This document shows positions 5,179 to 5,230 of a stretch of 5,230 nucleotides of DNA, piece after piece. The notes below the pieces were generated by a model. It ran no database searches, was not told the origin of the DNA, and worked only from the letters and a program-made list of their open reading frames with translations. Both the position numbers and the translations under genes were made by a program. Source of the DNA: an uncultured Desulfovibrio sp. (GTDB taxonomy: Bacteria; Desulfobacterota; Desulfovibrionia; Desulfovibrionales; Desulfovibrionaceae); contig CAMBWG010000179.1 in the NCBI GenBank assembly GCA_945871415.1, positions 1 to 5,230 on the forward strand, read 5' to 3'. Positions within the stretch are counted from its first letter, which is position 1. The number at the start of each line of letters is the position of its first letter.

Positions 5179-5230
5179 GCTTCCTCCTGCGCGACAGACT
5201 TCCGTGCTCCTGCCCGATATATCTGCACCT
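5179..5230 (-). other. Upstream edge of the CBS-ACT gene
   Basis: Only 52 bp lie upstream of the gene. They hold its ribosome binding site and, on the minus strand, an AT-rich GATATATC that could be part of a -10 element. No -35 box can be seen, so whether the gene has its own promoter or follows another gene beyond the window is undecided. Confidence 0.3.

Overview
The window carries four protein genes, all on the minus strand, separated by structured intergenic DNA. The strongest lineage marker is a full-length DsrC with both C-terminal redox cysteines. DsrC is the sulfur-carrier partner of dissimilatory sulfite reductase, so this points to a sulfite/sulfate-reducing bacterium. A GC-rich base composition, strong AGGAGG-type ribosome binding sites and a dsrC that stands alone, away from dsrAB, suggest a member of the Desulfovibrionaceae or a close relative. 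That placement is inference; no rRNA or other phylogenetic marker is present.

Layout in window coordinates: 1-69 is the first copy of a dispersed repeat; 83-149 is a G-quadruplex-prone tract overlapping a perfect 21-bp inverted repeat; 170-1105 is a TrmI-type tRNA (adenine-58-N1) methyltransferase; 1146-1250 is the second repeat copy, filling most of the gap to the next gene; 1251-3701 is a bifunctional class A penicillin-binding protein (PBP1A type); 3775-3810 is a strong bidirectional intrinsic terminator; 3834-4151 is dsrC; 4152-4415 is an unusual dsrC leader with a small hairpin, a perfect 51-bp tandem duplication and a candidate promoter; 4416-4517 is the third repeat copy; 4516-5178 is a CBS-CBS-ACT protein; 5179-5230 is a short upstream edge.

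The genes do not form a pathway. dsrC looks monocistronic, with its own candidate promoter and a terminator. The PBP1A gene and trmI could share a transcript, since the gap is 145 bp on the same strand, but the repeat between them may interrupt or process it. The CBS-ACT gene is a likely nucleotide- or ligand-sensing regulator with no evident partner here.

The coding genes are ordinary. The most interesting content is non-coding: a three-copy, roughly 70-105-nt structured repeat found in both orientations and lying flush against stop codons, and the duplicated, palindrome-containing leader of dsrC. I found no defence system, CRISPR array, transposase, tRNA or rRNA.
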